In this document: piece after piece, positions 17,558 to 26,089 of the stretch
How the letters are laid out: each line of letters opens with the position of its first letter
Numbering within the stretch: position 1 is the stretch's first letter
DNA from: Bacteroidota bacterium
Lineage (GTDB): Bacteria > Bacteroidota > Bacteroidia > Chitinophagales > BACL12
Direction: 5' to 3'
Assembly (NCBI GenBank): GCA_029571985.1
Contig: JAKQVC010000130.1
Span: forward strand, 1 to 53,740
Length of the DNA: 53,740 nt
Position numbers and translations under genes: made by a program
Notes under the pieces: generated by a model
Told to the model about the DNA's origin: nothing
Databases searched by the model: none
The model's input: the letters and a program-made list of their open reading frames with translations, nothing else

Positions 17558-18187
17558 ATGACTGAATTCAAAATTACAACAATTGATAAAGGGGCGTCAA
17601 CAGAAATTACAAAAGAGAAATTTGCACTTGACCAACACGGAATTACAGAATGGTTGAAAAGCAAAAGTATTATTACTGACAACGAAATCCTTTCTAATTT
17701 CCATGACATCATGCCATGGACAAGGACAGGTGGAGAAACCTTTGGCACCACATTTGAGTTCAGCACAAACAAACAAACAAAACTAATTTTAATCAAAGCA
17801 ATTGCTACAACAACTCCAGATAAAAGCATGAATGATTGGGCAAGGAGAAGAGAAATCCTAAAACGAAACGGTATAACTGTTTCTTTTTGGTATCATCATT
17901 CTGCAGCTTTAATCATTGAGGATTTCTATCCAAGGACCTCAGCCAAGGTATCCTTTGATAAGATTCTTAAAATCGGGCACCGACTTGACCAACTTGGCTT
18001 TTACACTCTCAAGTTTACTGAGGACATAAGAGCAGATAATATCGGCAATCCTTATTACGTTGACTTTGGTTTTGACTTAGGTGAACCTTCTGACAACACC
18101 AAGACCACCGCAAAAGAATATTTGTTAAAGCAATATCCCGAAAAAGAGGCAATAATTATTCAATTTTACAAGGAAAAGTTGCATTAA
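17558..18187 (+). CDS. Kinase-fold protein (first gene of nucleotide-themed operon)
   Basis: A 209-residue protein with the sparse landmarks of a protein-kinase/aminoglycoside-phosphotransferase fold: a Gly-rich stretch GGETFGTTF (residues 58-66), Lys80 in LILIKA, a possible alpha-C Glu99 in WARRREIL, a catalytic-loop-like D156xxxxN161 (DIRADN) and D169-F-G (VDFGFDLG). The spacing fits HxDxxxxN...DFG, although the His before Asp is absent. It is short for a kinase, so it may be a minimal or pseudo-kinase. It heads the run of same-strand genes 17558-21924 behind a good promoter. Phosphorylation of a protein or small molecule is inferred, not shown. Confidence 0.55.
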   Translation: MTEFKITTIDKGASTEITKEKFALDQHGITEWLKSKSIITDNEILSNFHDIMPWTRTGGETFGTTFEFSTNKQTKLILIKAIATTTPDKSMNDWARRREILKRNGITVSFWYHHSAALIIEDFYPRTSAKVSFDKILKIGHRLDQLGFYTLKFTEDIRADNIGNPYYVDFGFDLGEPSDNTKTTAKEYLLKQYPEKEAIIIQFYKEKLH

Positions 18188-18203
18188 AATCAACGATTAG
18201 GCC

Positions 18204-18211
18204 TATCTTTG
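18204..18211 (+). promoter_or_regulatory. Possible internal promoter (-7 element)
   Basis: TATCTTTG is a perfect TAnnTTTG match, 33 bp before the next ATG. No TTTG lies at the expected -33 position, so support is partial. Confidence 0.35.
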
Positions 18212-18244
18212 CGACATAATATAATTTAAGAACTTTATAATACA

Positions 18245-19261
18245 ATGGCACTAACTGACAACTTGACAACAATTATCTCTGAAAATATAAGGAAAGCTCA
18301 ACGAGAAGAAATCTTTTTTGAAGAAATTTATAACAACCCAAATTTGCCGATTGGCAACAACGAGTTTCTGTTTTTCATCAAGCCTGAAATAACAGTTCCT
18401 TCAAAAAGCATTCGTCTTGAAAATATTTTAAACTTAGTTCGAGAGAAGATTAAAGAATTTGGATTAAGCATTCACAATGTGAAAATACTTTCTGCAAAGT
18501 ATCTTGAGCAATACAACATCATTGCACAGCATTATGGAGTGATAAATAAGATTTCCTCAAACGCTGTGCAGAACATATCTGATCATGCAAAGGAAAAATT
18601 CAAAGAAATTTACGGCAAATCCGTTAATGAAGTTAAAGTTTTAGGCGGTTTAGAATTACTAGAGCAATACCCAAACTTCAACGCCTACGTGGCAGATTAT
18701 CTTTGGCAAAATTTAGAGAATAAAAAGTTGGCGGGTGGCACATATTGCGAAATGATAAAAGTTGATGACGAAACTATTTACCTAATTAATGGTTTTCACC
18801 CAAGACAACTTAAGCACTTTACAGAAAAAGGCAGAAGTATTGCCGTAATGACACTTTCTGGAGACCTGTCATGGAGTGATGCAAGAAATAATTTCATCGG
18901 CGCTACAAATCCCTCCAATGCAAACAAGGGAAGTTTGAGGAGAGAATTCTTAGATAATAAAGCCGCTTTAGGATTATCAGAAGTTTCGCAAGGTGTAAAC
19001 GGAGTTCATCTATCGGCTGGTCCTGTGGAGGCCTTAATTGAATTAAAAAGGTACAATTCGAATTTTGCAGTTCCAAACGGAATAAAAGATTTCTCCGAAT
19101 TTAGTTTCGGTAAAATATTGAAAGAAAACTTTGGCCAAGAATTTGATAAGATTGTTGAAAATTCTAATGTACACATTAATGGCAGGTCCATATCTATTTT
19201 TGATTTAACAGAGGAAAAGAATAGCCTTGAAGTTATAGATTTATTAAAATCCGTTATTTAG
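18245..19261 (+). CDS. Nucleoside-diphosphate-kinase-like protein, enlarged
   Basis: A 338-residue protein, more than twice the usual 140-150 of NDPK. The NDPK catalytic set can be traced: Lys46 (FFIKPE), Arg214 and the loop IGATNPSNANKGSLR (218-232, supplying Thr221 and Arg232), then Asn252 and His255 in NGVHLSAGPVEAL, corresponding to the NxxH phosphohistidine motif. Insertions of about 80 residues after the first half (residues 100-180) and 10 between Arg232 and Asn252, plus a C-terminal extension of about 70 residues, set it apart. It could transfer phosphate between nucleotides or onto another substrate. It is gene 2 of the operon, 57 bp after the kinase-fold gene and 13 bp before the GNAT gene. 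Confidence 0.7.
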   Translation: MALTDNLTTIISENIRKAQREEIFFEEIYNNPNLPIGNNEFLFFIKPEITVPSKSIRLENILNLVREKIKEFGLSIHNVKILSAKYLEQYNIIAQHYGVINKISSNAVQNISDHAKEKFKEIYGKSVNEVKVLGGLELLEQYPNFNAYVADYLWQNLENKKLAGGTYCEMIKVDDETIYLINGFHPRQLKHFTEKGRSIAVMTLSGDLSWSDARNNFIGATNPSNANKGSLRREFLDNKAALGLSEVSQGVNGVHLSAGPVEALIELKRYNSNFAVPNGIKDFSEFSFGKILKENFGQEFDKIVENSNVHINGRSISIFDLTEEKNSLEVIDLLKSVI

Positions 19262-19274
19262 CAAATTGCCAACT

Positions 19275-20249
19275 ATGAATGAACAGGTTTTAATTAGGGA
19301 GGCGACAATCGAAGACGCTCAATTCCTTTCGGAATTGATGGAAAACACTTTAAATACTTATTACACAGAAGATCATAAAGAGAAAGCTTTAAAAATCCTT
19401 GATGCTCACTTAAACAAAACAGATAAAAATTTTGGATTGTTGACCTTGGAACAAAAAGTTTTTATTATAACTTTAAACGGGATTCAAATTGGAATGGCCG
19501 ACCTTGTTACCAAGCGTCAGAATACATTCAAGATAAGTCCAATAATTATTAAATCTGAATTTAGAAATAAAGGATATGGCACCTTACTTTTTGATTACAT
19601 TGAAAAATACGTCAACAGCAAAAATGGTCGACAAATATTTTGCACCGTCTCCGAAGAAAGCGGCAGAACTTTGAATTTCTTTTTTAAAAACAACTTTAGT
19701 GTTGCGGGGAAATGTATTGGCTATCATAAGAAAAATGTGACTGAGTTTCTTCTTTATAAAGATTTACATTTTTACGAACAAGAAAAAACAATAAGAGGTA
19801 ATTATCATATAGTTTTAGCAGAGGAAAAAGATAAGGAGCTTGTAACTGCTGCATTTGGTAAATATTTTTCTAATATAGTGGAATCTATTGATGAAAAATT
19901 GTATGAAAAATTGTTTAAGACAACTAACAATTCTAAAAAGAATGAAATTTACATTTCTGCAACTAAAGATTCCGAAATAGTGGGTTTAGCTGTAGCTTCA
20001 AAAAAGAAAAGTGGGATAATAAAAGTTTTACCAATAATTCATCAAGACCAAGAAGTGTTTTCACAACTTATTCAATTTTTACCAGCGACATTTCTGGGTA
20101 GAGGTTTTCGGAAAATTTACCTTCAAACATTTACCGATGCTTCCAATGTTATTTTGCTTCAAAAATTTCAGTGGACTTTAGAAGGTGTGTTACCTAACTC
20201 CTATAAAGACAATTCAGTCACATTGCTTTGGACAAAAGAATTAGTATAG
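19275..20249 (+). CDS. Tandem double GNAT acetyltransferase-like protein
   Basis: A TTG at 19266 is in frame, but the ATG at 19275 (MNEQVLIREATIEDAQFLSELM) is the natural start of a GNAT fold; 324 residues. The first domain (about 1-165) has VLIREATIEDA, KISPIIIKSEFRNKGYGTLL (the acetyl-CoA-binding R/QxxGxG/A motif as RNKGYG) and FFKNNFSVAGKC. The second (about 175-324) repeats the pattern with SEIVGLAVASKKK, FLGRGFRKIYLQ and LLQKFQWTLEGVL, but its P-loop is degenerate, so it may be inactive. Acetylation of a small molecule or protein is inferred. It ends 2 bp before the membrane-protein gene. Confidence 0.75.
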   Translation: MNEQVLIREATIEDAQFLSELMENTLNTYYTEDHKEKALKILDAHLNKTDKNFGLLTLEQKVFIITLNGIQIGMADLVTKRQNTFKISPIIIKSEFRNKGYGTLLFDYIEKYVNSKNGRQIFCTVSEESGRTLNFFFKNNFSVAGKCIGYHKKNVTEFLLYKDLHFYEQEKTIRGNYHIVLAEEKDKELVTAAFGKYFSNIVESIDEKLYEKLFKTTNNSKKNEIYISATKDSEIVGLAVASKKKSGIIKVLPIIHQDQEVFSQLIQFLPATFLGRGFRKIYLQTFTDASNVILLQKFQWTLEGVLPNSYKDNSVTLLWTKELV

Positions 20250-20251
20250 GA

Positions 20252-21562
20252 ATGACGCTATTTAAACGAAAAATTAAAACAGACAGTAACGACGCTAATA
20301 AGCAGCCCAAGTCGTTTCTTTTTGCCACCTCTGACAATAAAAGAAGGTCACATTATCAAATCCAATCTTTTGATTTAAACCTTTGGCACTTAAACGAAGA
20401 AGAAACGAATATTGATGTTGGATTAAAAATAGAATTCAACAATATTGATGGTTTCATTAACGAAAGCAATTTAGAGCCATACGAAATAAAAATACTCACT
20501 CCATTCCCAATTTCAGGTGAAATAGATAACTTTTATCAGAAACTACTCCGCCCAAACATACTACAACTTCTTTTTAATGCCTCATATAAAGAGACAATTG
20601 ATATAAGTAAAGAGGAGACGAATCCTAATTCGGATGCGAAGTTAATTAAATTCCTGAGTGACGAAGATGATTTTGTGCTAATTCCCTTTAGTATTGAAAA
20701 AGGCGTTAATGATAACCAACTATTGCTAAAATTCTCTGGCAGCAAATACATTGATGCCACTAAACTCAAAAGTCAATTACCGCAAAGCTCTGAACATACC
20801 AATAGCGTAAGTATTCAATTTGAGATTAATGAGGTAAATGGCAAGAAAGAATTAAGTATAGAGCAAGGACGTTTAGAGAATTTTAGAAACATAATTTATA
20901 AAAATTCGAAACCAAAAACTCAAAGCAAGTGCTCATTATATTTTAGGTTTAGCTTTATCACGTATAACGCAAAAAGCGATAATATAGAATCTGTGCCATT
21001 AAGTCTTTTCTCGCGACAAGTTTATTATGATATACGAGTAAATGAGAAGAGGCAAGACTATTCAACACTTTTAAGTTTTGATCCGGCAGATTTTTTGAAG
21101 GTGGGTCAGTTTAGAACCTTTATCATCCTTCCAAATAATTATCAGTTATCTACAGCTTCAACAAGTCGGTCAACAAGATATATTCGAATTTTAGAAAAAT
21201 CTGAATGGCGAGAATATTTAGAATATTTAGGCAATGAGAAGAAAACCTTATTCGTTTATTATTGGAAGTATATTTTTGAAAACCCATTAAATTCTTCATA
21301 TAGCATGATAGCTTCATACGTTGGCGAGCACAAAACAAAAATTAAAATTTCGCAAAGCTTAATGTTGACTCTACTTTATCTATTAGGCTTTTATTTGGCA
21401 TATAATTTTATTGTTGTTCCTCTGAAAAACCAATTTTTTTTAGATGATGAACTCAGAAAAGGTTATTATGTTGAATTCACTTCTGCTTTAATTAATTCAG
21501 CGATTCCCTCGCTATTGGCATTGCTTGGGGGTAAATATTTAATTAAAAAAATAAACAAATGA
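20252..21562 (+). CDS. Membrane protein with large soluble N-terminal domain, unknown family
   Basis: A 436-residue product if the ATG at 20252 is used (an earlier non-ATG start would overlap the GNAT gene). Residues 1-350 are soluble and beta-rich, without a signal peptide. Two transmembrane helices lie at the C terminus: SLMLTLLYLLGFYLAYNFIVV and INSAIPSLLALLGGKYLI, followed by KKINK. A cytosolic sensor or substrate domain tethered to the inner membrane by a C-terminal hairpin is a common shape for membrane effectors of defence systems; that role here is inference. The stop overlaps the ATG of the MazG-like gene (ATGA), so they are coupled. Confidence 0.65.
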   Translation: MTLFKRKIKTDSNDANKQPKSFLFATSDNKRRSHYQIQSFDLNLWHLNEEETNIDVGLKIEFNNIDGFINESNLEPYEIKILTPFPISGEIDNFYQKLLRPNILQLLFNASYKETIDISKEETNPNSDAKLIKFLSDEDDFVLIPFSIEKGVNDNQLLLKFSGSKYIDATKLKSQLPQSSEHTNSVSIQFEINEVNGKKELSIEQGRLENFRNIIYKNSKPKTQSKCSLYFRFSFITYNAKSDNIESVPLSLFSRQVYYDIRVNEKRQDYSTLLSFDPADFLKVGQFRTFIILPNNYQLSTASTSRSTRYIRILEKSEWREYLEYLGNEKKTLFVYYWKYIFENPLNSSYSMIASYVGEHKTKIKISQSLMLTLLYLLGFYLAYNFIVVPLKNQFFLDDELRKGYYVEFTSALINSAIPSLLALLGGKYLIKKINK

Positions 21563-21924
21563 AATCATTAAAAGAACTTCAAAACCATATAGCCGAATTC
21601 GATATAAAGAGAGAATGGGATGGATTTTATCCTTATGATATTCTTTTAAATATAAACGAAGAAGTAGGCGAGATGTGGCACAGAATGGCATGGGTTGATG
21701 AAGCAAAAAAAAGAGAACTTATTAAGAAGTATCACGGAAAATTTGAAAACGACGTTGCAGATATTATATACTTAGCTCTTAAGCTAGCCAATCAATTGGG
21801 TGTTGATGCTGAGAAGGGAATTTTAGATGTTTTTCAAGAATATGAAAAGCGTTTTCCAATAGCTGAAACAAAGGGAAAGACAGCAAATAAAGATTTTGGA
21901 ATAGATAATAAAGACCCCGAATAA
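21559..21924 (+). CDS. MazG-like NTP pyrophosphohydrolase
   Basis: A 121-residue all-alpha protein with the MazG/dCTPase-type metal motifs NEEVGEM (EExxE, residues 34-38) and FENDVADIIYLALKLANQLG (ExxxxD, residues 63-68), then ILDVFQEYEKRFP. Proteins of this fold hydrolyse (deoxy)nucleoside triphosphates to the monophosphate and pyrophosphate. It is the last gene of the operon, starting inside the stop codon of the membrane-protein gene. Paired with an NDPK-like protein in one operon, it suggests the system acts on a nucleotide or nucleotide-like signal. Confidence 0.8.
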   Translation: MKSLKELQNHIAEFDIKREWDGFYPYDILLNINEEVGEMWHRMAWVDEAKKRELIKKYHGKFENDVADIIYLALKLANQLGVDAEKGILDVFQEYEKRFPIAETKGKTANKDFGIDNKDPE

Positions 21925-21998
21925 ATTAGCCAACTCGTATGCACTCAATTTTAACCCTATAGCATTACACGAAATAATCTCTAAAAATTAATAAAAGG

Positions 21999-22061
21999 GT
22001 GTAAACTATCGCAATTTACACTGCATAGTTAACACGCTTTTGCTATGGTCAGATAGCAGTG
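21999..22061. repeat. Structured spacer between convergent operons
   Basis: GTGTAAA (21999-22005) pairs with TTTACAC (22015-22021). Next, CACTGC (22019-22024) pairs with GCAGTG (22056-22061), enclosing GCTAT/ATAGC (22042-22046, 22053-22057). There is no clear U tract. It could stop transcription from both sides or be another recombination-like fold. Nothing else is seen in 21925-22136. Confidence 0.45.
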
Positions 22062-22136
22062 CATAACGTCAACCCTGGGTTTTTAGATGTTGATAGTAAA
22101 CTACAAATGCTTTTCGACCTCTGGCGCATCATAAAT

Positions 22137-22805
22137 TTAGGTAGCTTCCAATTTAGGGATAACCTTAACTTTCACTTCTTCAAAAAAATCGTTTAGACTA
22201 CAATTGTAGCTTAAAAAATTTCCTTGCCTAATCTCTTTTTCTTTAGAAAGAGGTTTACTGATAACAAGAAAGTTATCATAGTTTGAAGTGGAATTTATTC
22301 CCTTTTTGCCCAATATTCGACTTAATTTTTCCTTTGGCTTTGCAGAGGCGGTGGAATCATTTTGATCATAGATAGTAAGTATCCACGCATCAATTTCTTC
22401 TATTGCAACTGCATATAAAATTTGATCAGACATTTCCATCTTAAGCCAAGTGTTGATTTGCTTTACTACCAACTCCCGCAATTCTTCACAATAAGTAGCG
22501 GACTTTTTATCGGGTCTTTTAATCCCATACATTTCTGCTTCAGCTGTGTCAATGTGAATTACAACAAAATTCTGACCTTCGAATGCAAGAAATCCATCAA
22601 TTAACTCACGCTTTTCGCATTCTTCTTTAACCACAGACCAAGTGCTAAATGCTTTGGCGCTTATAAGCGCCTTATCCGTTTCATCGTAATTGTAGATTGG
22701 TCTTATAGCCTCTATATTACTTCGATCAATGCCAGTTAGACCTGTAATTATATTTGTAATAACCGCCCTATCGGCATGTCCTTCAGAAATTACTCCAATT
22801 TTCAT
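22137..22805 (-). CDS. Stand-alone Toprim-like protein (DUF4276-like), putative nuclease
   Basis: The start at 22805 (MKIGVISEGHADRAV) is chosen because it puts the Toprim motif at the N terminus and follows the ATPase stop by 1 bp; a longer in-frame start at 22832 would overlap the ATPase. 222 residues. Toprim landmarks are the Glu in ISEGHADRAVI (Glu8) and the acidic strand VVIHIDTAEAE (Asp86), then AIEEIDAWILT, which resembles the EhEAWLLA box of DUF4276 proteins. Toprim domains of OLD-type systems cleave DNA or RNA with Mg ions. Here it is separate from the ATPase, as in two-gene ATPase-plus-Toprim defence systems, and is the last gene of the minus-strand operon. Confidence 0.75.
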   Translation of the reverse strand: MKIGVISEGHADRAVITNIITGLTGIDRSNIEAIRPIYNYDETDKALISAKAFSTWSVVKEECEKRELIDGFLAFEGQNFVVIHIDTAEAEMYGIKRPDKKSATYCEELRELVVKQINTWLKMEMSDQILYAVAIEEIDAWILTIYDQNDSTASAKPKEKLSRILGKKGINSTSNYDNFLVISKPLSKEKEIRQGNFLSYNCSLNDFFEEVKVKVIPKLEAT

Positions 22806-22806
22806 A

Positions 22807-24432
22807 TCAGAAATTTTTGGGTACAGCTCCAAGCAATCCTTTTAACCACATTTCTGATAGTTTAAAATTTTTATCGCTTAAGTTCTCTTTAAATTTTATC
22901 CTTCTGGTTTTCGTTTTTCCATCACTATCTCTATAGACTTCAAATAATCTTTGTTCCTCATCTAATAAATTCAATCCATCTAAGATAGCTGGATTATGAG
23001 TTGTTATTAATACTTGTTTTTCTGTCTGTTTAGTAATTTTAACCAACTCCGATACCAATGTTTGACATAATCTAGGATTTAACGCTGTCTCTATGTTGTC
23101 AATTGCAAACAACTTTGGTGTCTTAGAACTTATAAAGAGAGCTAGATAGAACAGGACGTGTAATACTCCCTCATTTGAATTTTCTGCAGAAAAAGTATTA
23201 TTATTCTTTTTCATAAATTTGTCCTTGAAATATAAAGTAGATATACTTCGTCCCGGCTTTAAGCCCATAACCTTAAACTTATCTTCCTTATCAGCGATTA
23301 TCTCCCCTAGCCAGTCAAAGAAGACAAGGCACTTGTTAAGCTGAGTTCGTTCTGCGCTATTAAAGCTCGCGATTAACAGGTCAAGTCCTTCTCCATTAAT
23401 TCCCAATGGGGTTTTCTTACTATCCGCGGGTGTTATCCCTCTTAATGATTTCGTACTTAAATCATAAATCGAATATTCTGATAAAAGGTCATCAAAATTT
23501 CGATCGCGTTTTAAACCTTTGGCCGCTATCAACTCGTTCGCTCTATTTAACAATTCATCTCCAGAAATCCCAGGATTCTTTTTAGTTATCAGATTGAAAT
23601 AATCCAAAAGAACATCAGTATAGAGTTCTTCTTCAGCGAGATTAATCCATTTTGTATAGATGTCGTTAAGATTTGCAGGTGAGAGTGAGCATTTGTAATC
23701 CTCTTGACCAGTTTTGCTTTCTAAAGTAAGACTGATGTCAATACTACTTTTTTGACTACTATCTAAAAATGAACTTAAAATTAAATCAGGACGCGCTATG
23801 CGAACTCCACGACTATAAAGACCGTCAAAAGACAAATCATTTCCCCGCTCCGCACCAACTGTTGCAAGTGCCTCAAGTATGTTCGTTTTTCCACATCCAT
23901 TCACACCAATGAAAACATTGAATCTTCCTAATTCAATTTTATCATTAACTATTGATTTATAGCTACTGATATCCATAGTTTTTATAAAAACAGATGGCTT
24001 AGAATCTCTTGGGATTTGACTCTTGTACTTTATGTAGTTTTCTAGTGCCAATTCCCAATCAGGAGTATTATATTTTTTTATTGTATTCAGGGCCAAAAAA
24101 GAAATTGCGTAATGTGTGTTTGGGCTTGTTGGTGCCAAGTCAGGATTGTCCGGATTCTTATCTATAAGACCATACTCCACAAAAGGATTTAAAGCTTCTT
24201 TTCGAAAAGATTCTCTTGAACCTGACTTATATTCAATGTTGTAGTAGCTGCTAACAAATTCCATTATATCCGTAGAAAGAATCATGCTCTTTCTTTCTGC
24301 ATTCTTCCATTCGTCATTTGGTTTTATGTTGCAAAGCGCTAGCAGCGTTAATGCCGATATCTGATTCTGCTGACCCTGTGGCAATTCAAATCCCTTTAAG
24401 ATTTCCTGCGCTTCAATTATTTTATTTTCCAT
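22807..24432 (-). CDS. BsuBI/PstI-type DNA-binding domain fused to OLD/ABC-type ATPase
   Basis: A 541-residue fusion. Residues 1-140 match the N-terminal helical domain of PstI/BsuBI restriction endonucleases: EAQEILKGFELPQGQQNQIS, LALCNIKPNDEWKNA, STDIMEF, SRESFRKEALNPFVEYGLID, then the Tyr and Trp of THYAI and PDWELAL. Residues about 147-541 are an ABC/OLD-type ATPase: FNVFIGVNGCGKTN (Walker A, 176-183), LFAIDNIETALNP (Walker B, Asp445/Glu448) and VLITTHNP (His479). The PstI catalytic domain is absent and the ATPase sits in its place. It overlaps the methyltransferase by 11 bp and the Toprim gene follows after 1 bp. I infer recognition of a PstI-like unmodified site by an ATP-driven complex. 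Confidence 0.85.
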   Translation of the reverse strand: MENKIIEAQEILKGFELPQGQQNQISALTLLALCNIKPNDEWKNAERKSMILSTDIMEFVSSYYNIEYKSGSRESFRKEALNPFVEYGLIDKNPDNPDLAPTSPNTHYAISFLALNTIKKYNTPDWELALENYIKYKSQIPRDSKPSVFIKTMDISSYKSIVNDKIELGRFNVFIGVNGCGKTNILEALATVGAERGNDLSFDGLYSRGVRIARPDLILSSFLDSSQKSSIDISLTLESKTGQEDYKCSLSPANLNDIYTKWINLAEEELYTDVLLDYFNLITKKNPGISGDELLNRANELIAAKGLKRDRNFDDLLSEYSIYDLSTKSLRGITPADSKKTPLGINGEGLDLLIASFNSAERTQLNKCLVFFDWLGEIIADKEDKFKVMGLKPGRSISTLYFKDKFMKKNNNTFSAENSNEGVLHVLFYLALFISSKTPKLFAIDNIETALNPRLCQTLVSELVKITKQTEKQVLITTHNPAILDGLNLLDEEQRLFEVYRDSDGKTKTRRIKFKENLSDKNFKLSEMWLKGLLGAVPKNF

Positions 24433-26044
24433 ATTCTATAGATAAATCAATTGATAAATTAAATATTTCTGATACCAAAGCATCAATATTATATAACCTT
24501 TTCGCTTTGATAGCCTTGTTCATTTTCTTACCCAATGTTTCGATTAGATGAAAATCTGGCAAAGGGAATTCCCTCAATTCGGTTGCACTTACGTTAATGT
24601 TTCCATTAAACGTTCTAAAATACAAATCGAATAGACGACTATTTAAAATAGCCGCTAGACCAATAGTTTGTTCAACCGTCAATTCATGCTTCTTATGGTA
24701 GATATAATTTAGGTGGTTTTCTATACCGATCATTTCAATATCTGAGTTGTTACGGCTAAAATATGGTGCGGCTACTAATCGCCTATCATCATCCTTTGTA
24801 CTAAACCTTCTAACCAACACATAGTTCCTATTTTTGACCAGCCTAGAAAGGGATTTTTTTTCATAAGTAATATACTGTCCCTTGGGTTTCCCCTTATAAC
24901 CACTATTTCTTGGCCATATAACATTCATCGATTCAACGTTGTGGAGCCATATAAGAGGGACGGTAGTTTTGGTTGGTTTAGATTTGATCATAGAAATACT
25001 TCTAAAATCAACGACTGGTCCTGTAGATATTTCTAAATTGTATAATTTCAAAGAACCGGTCCAAGTTCTAAAAATTTCAATAATTTTCTCATCTGTGTCT
25101 GAAGTAGGCAGGTGCAGTATTTTCTGGTAAGAATCTAAATTTATTAAATTATGATATTTATATTTTTTTATCCGTCTCTTATCAATGTCGCTTATCCCAG
25201 AAGAAGCTGATATTGTTAAATCCTTTCCAGTACATGTGTTATTAGATTCAGTTCTATTCCTTTTGTTGGCTTTAATGATAATGTTCTCTTGAAGTACTTT
25301 ATCCTTTTTAAAGGCTGACTTCCTAGAATTAAAAAGGTGTATTTCCTGCAAATCTACAACTGAAAAGAATATTTCTCGAAACAATCTAAAATAACTCCCG
25401 GAACAGAAACTTCTAGGAGTTATGAAGATCAAATGTCCATCTTCCTTTAAGAGTTTAGCAGCAATTAAAAGAAAAATAGTGTAAATATTAGTTTGACCAT
25501 GGATGACTGATTTTGCCGCTACAGCCCTCTCGTCATCACTCGGTAATTTAAAATAGGGTGGATTTGAAATTACGATATCATAAGCTTCATATGAGTTTTT
25601 TACATTGTTTAAAACTATAGAGTTGTGTAAGATGAAATCATTCTTGCACAAAAATATTGTAAAATCAATAGTTCTTTCATTTAGCCAAATTCTCAAATAT
25701 TCAAAACAGTTTTCAGCAAATGGAAGAATATTAACATCTGTTTCAAATACGACCAATTCAATTCTTTTTATTTTTTTCTTGCTTATGACCAGTTGTTCAA
25801 TAAGGGTAATGGACAATATTCCTAAACCGCATCCAGGATCCAAAATTCGAAGGTTCTCCTTTTCTACTTTGCCAATAGAAGCCATGAAAAGGGCAATTTC
25901 AAGCGGAGTAAAAAATTGACCATTATCCTTTTTATGTGCATTGGTAACAGTTGAAGCATAATAAATCCCCACCCTTTCCGCGTACGCAGATGGGGTTTCC
26001 TTACCTAATGGTATAATGCGAAAATCATACACGCCTTTTTTCAT
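24422..26044 (-). CDS. N6-adenine DNA methyltransferase (Eco57I/PstI type)
   Basis: A 540-residue enzyme. Its N-terminal part carries NGQFFTPLEIALFM (residues about 41-54), the hallmark QFFTP of gamma-class adenine methyltransferases. Motif I is ILDPGCGLGILS (AdoMet binding, DPGCGLG at 69-75) and motif IV is ISNPPYF (NPPY, 161-164). Later segments (LLKEDGHLIFITPRSF, then a specificity-like C-terminal half ending EFPLPDF) fit methyltransferases paired with BsuBI/PstI-type enzymes. It would methylate adenine in the recognition site and protect host DNA. It is 45 bp downstream of a small HTH gene and overlaps the ATPase start by 11 bp, so all four genes probably form one operon. Confidence 0.88.
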   Translation of the reverse strand: MKKGVYDFRIIPLGKETPSAYAERVGIYYASTVTNAHKKDNGQFFTPLEIALFMASIGKVEKENLRILDPGCGLGILSITLIEQLVISKKKIKRIELVVFETDVNILPFAENCFEYLRIWLNERTIDFTIFLCKNDFILHNSIVLNNVKNSYEAYDIVISNPPYFKLPSDDERAVAAKSVIHGQTNIYTIFLLIAAKLLKEDGHLIFITPRSFCSGSYFRLFREIFFSVVDLQEIHLFNSRKSAFKKDKVLQENIIIKANKRNRTESNNTCTGKDLTISASSGISDIDKRRIKKYKYHNLINLDSYQKILHLPTSDTDEKIIEIFRTWTGSLKLYNLEISTGPVVDFRSISMIKSKPTKTTVPLIWLHNVESMNVIWPRNSGYKGKPKGQYITYEKKSLSRLVKNRNYVLVRRFSTKDDDRRLVAAPYFSRNNSDIEMIGIENHLNYIYHKKHELTVEQTIGLAAILNSRLFDLYFRTFNGNINVSATELREFPLPDFHLIETLGKKMNKAIKAKRLYNIDALVSEIFNLSIDLSIEYGK

Positions 26045-26089
26045 CTTCTACCTTAATAGGTGTCGCTTTCATATGAAATTTATTGAATT

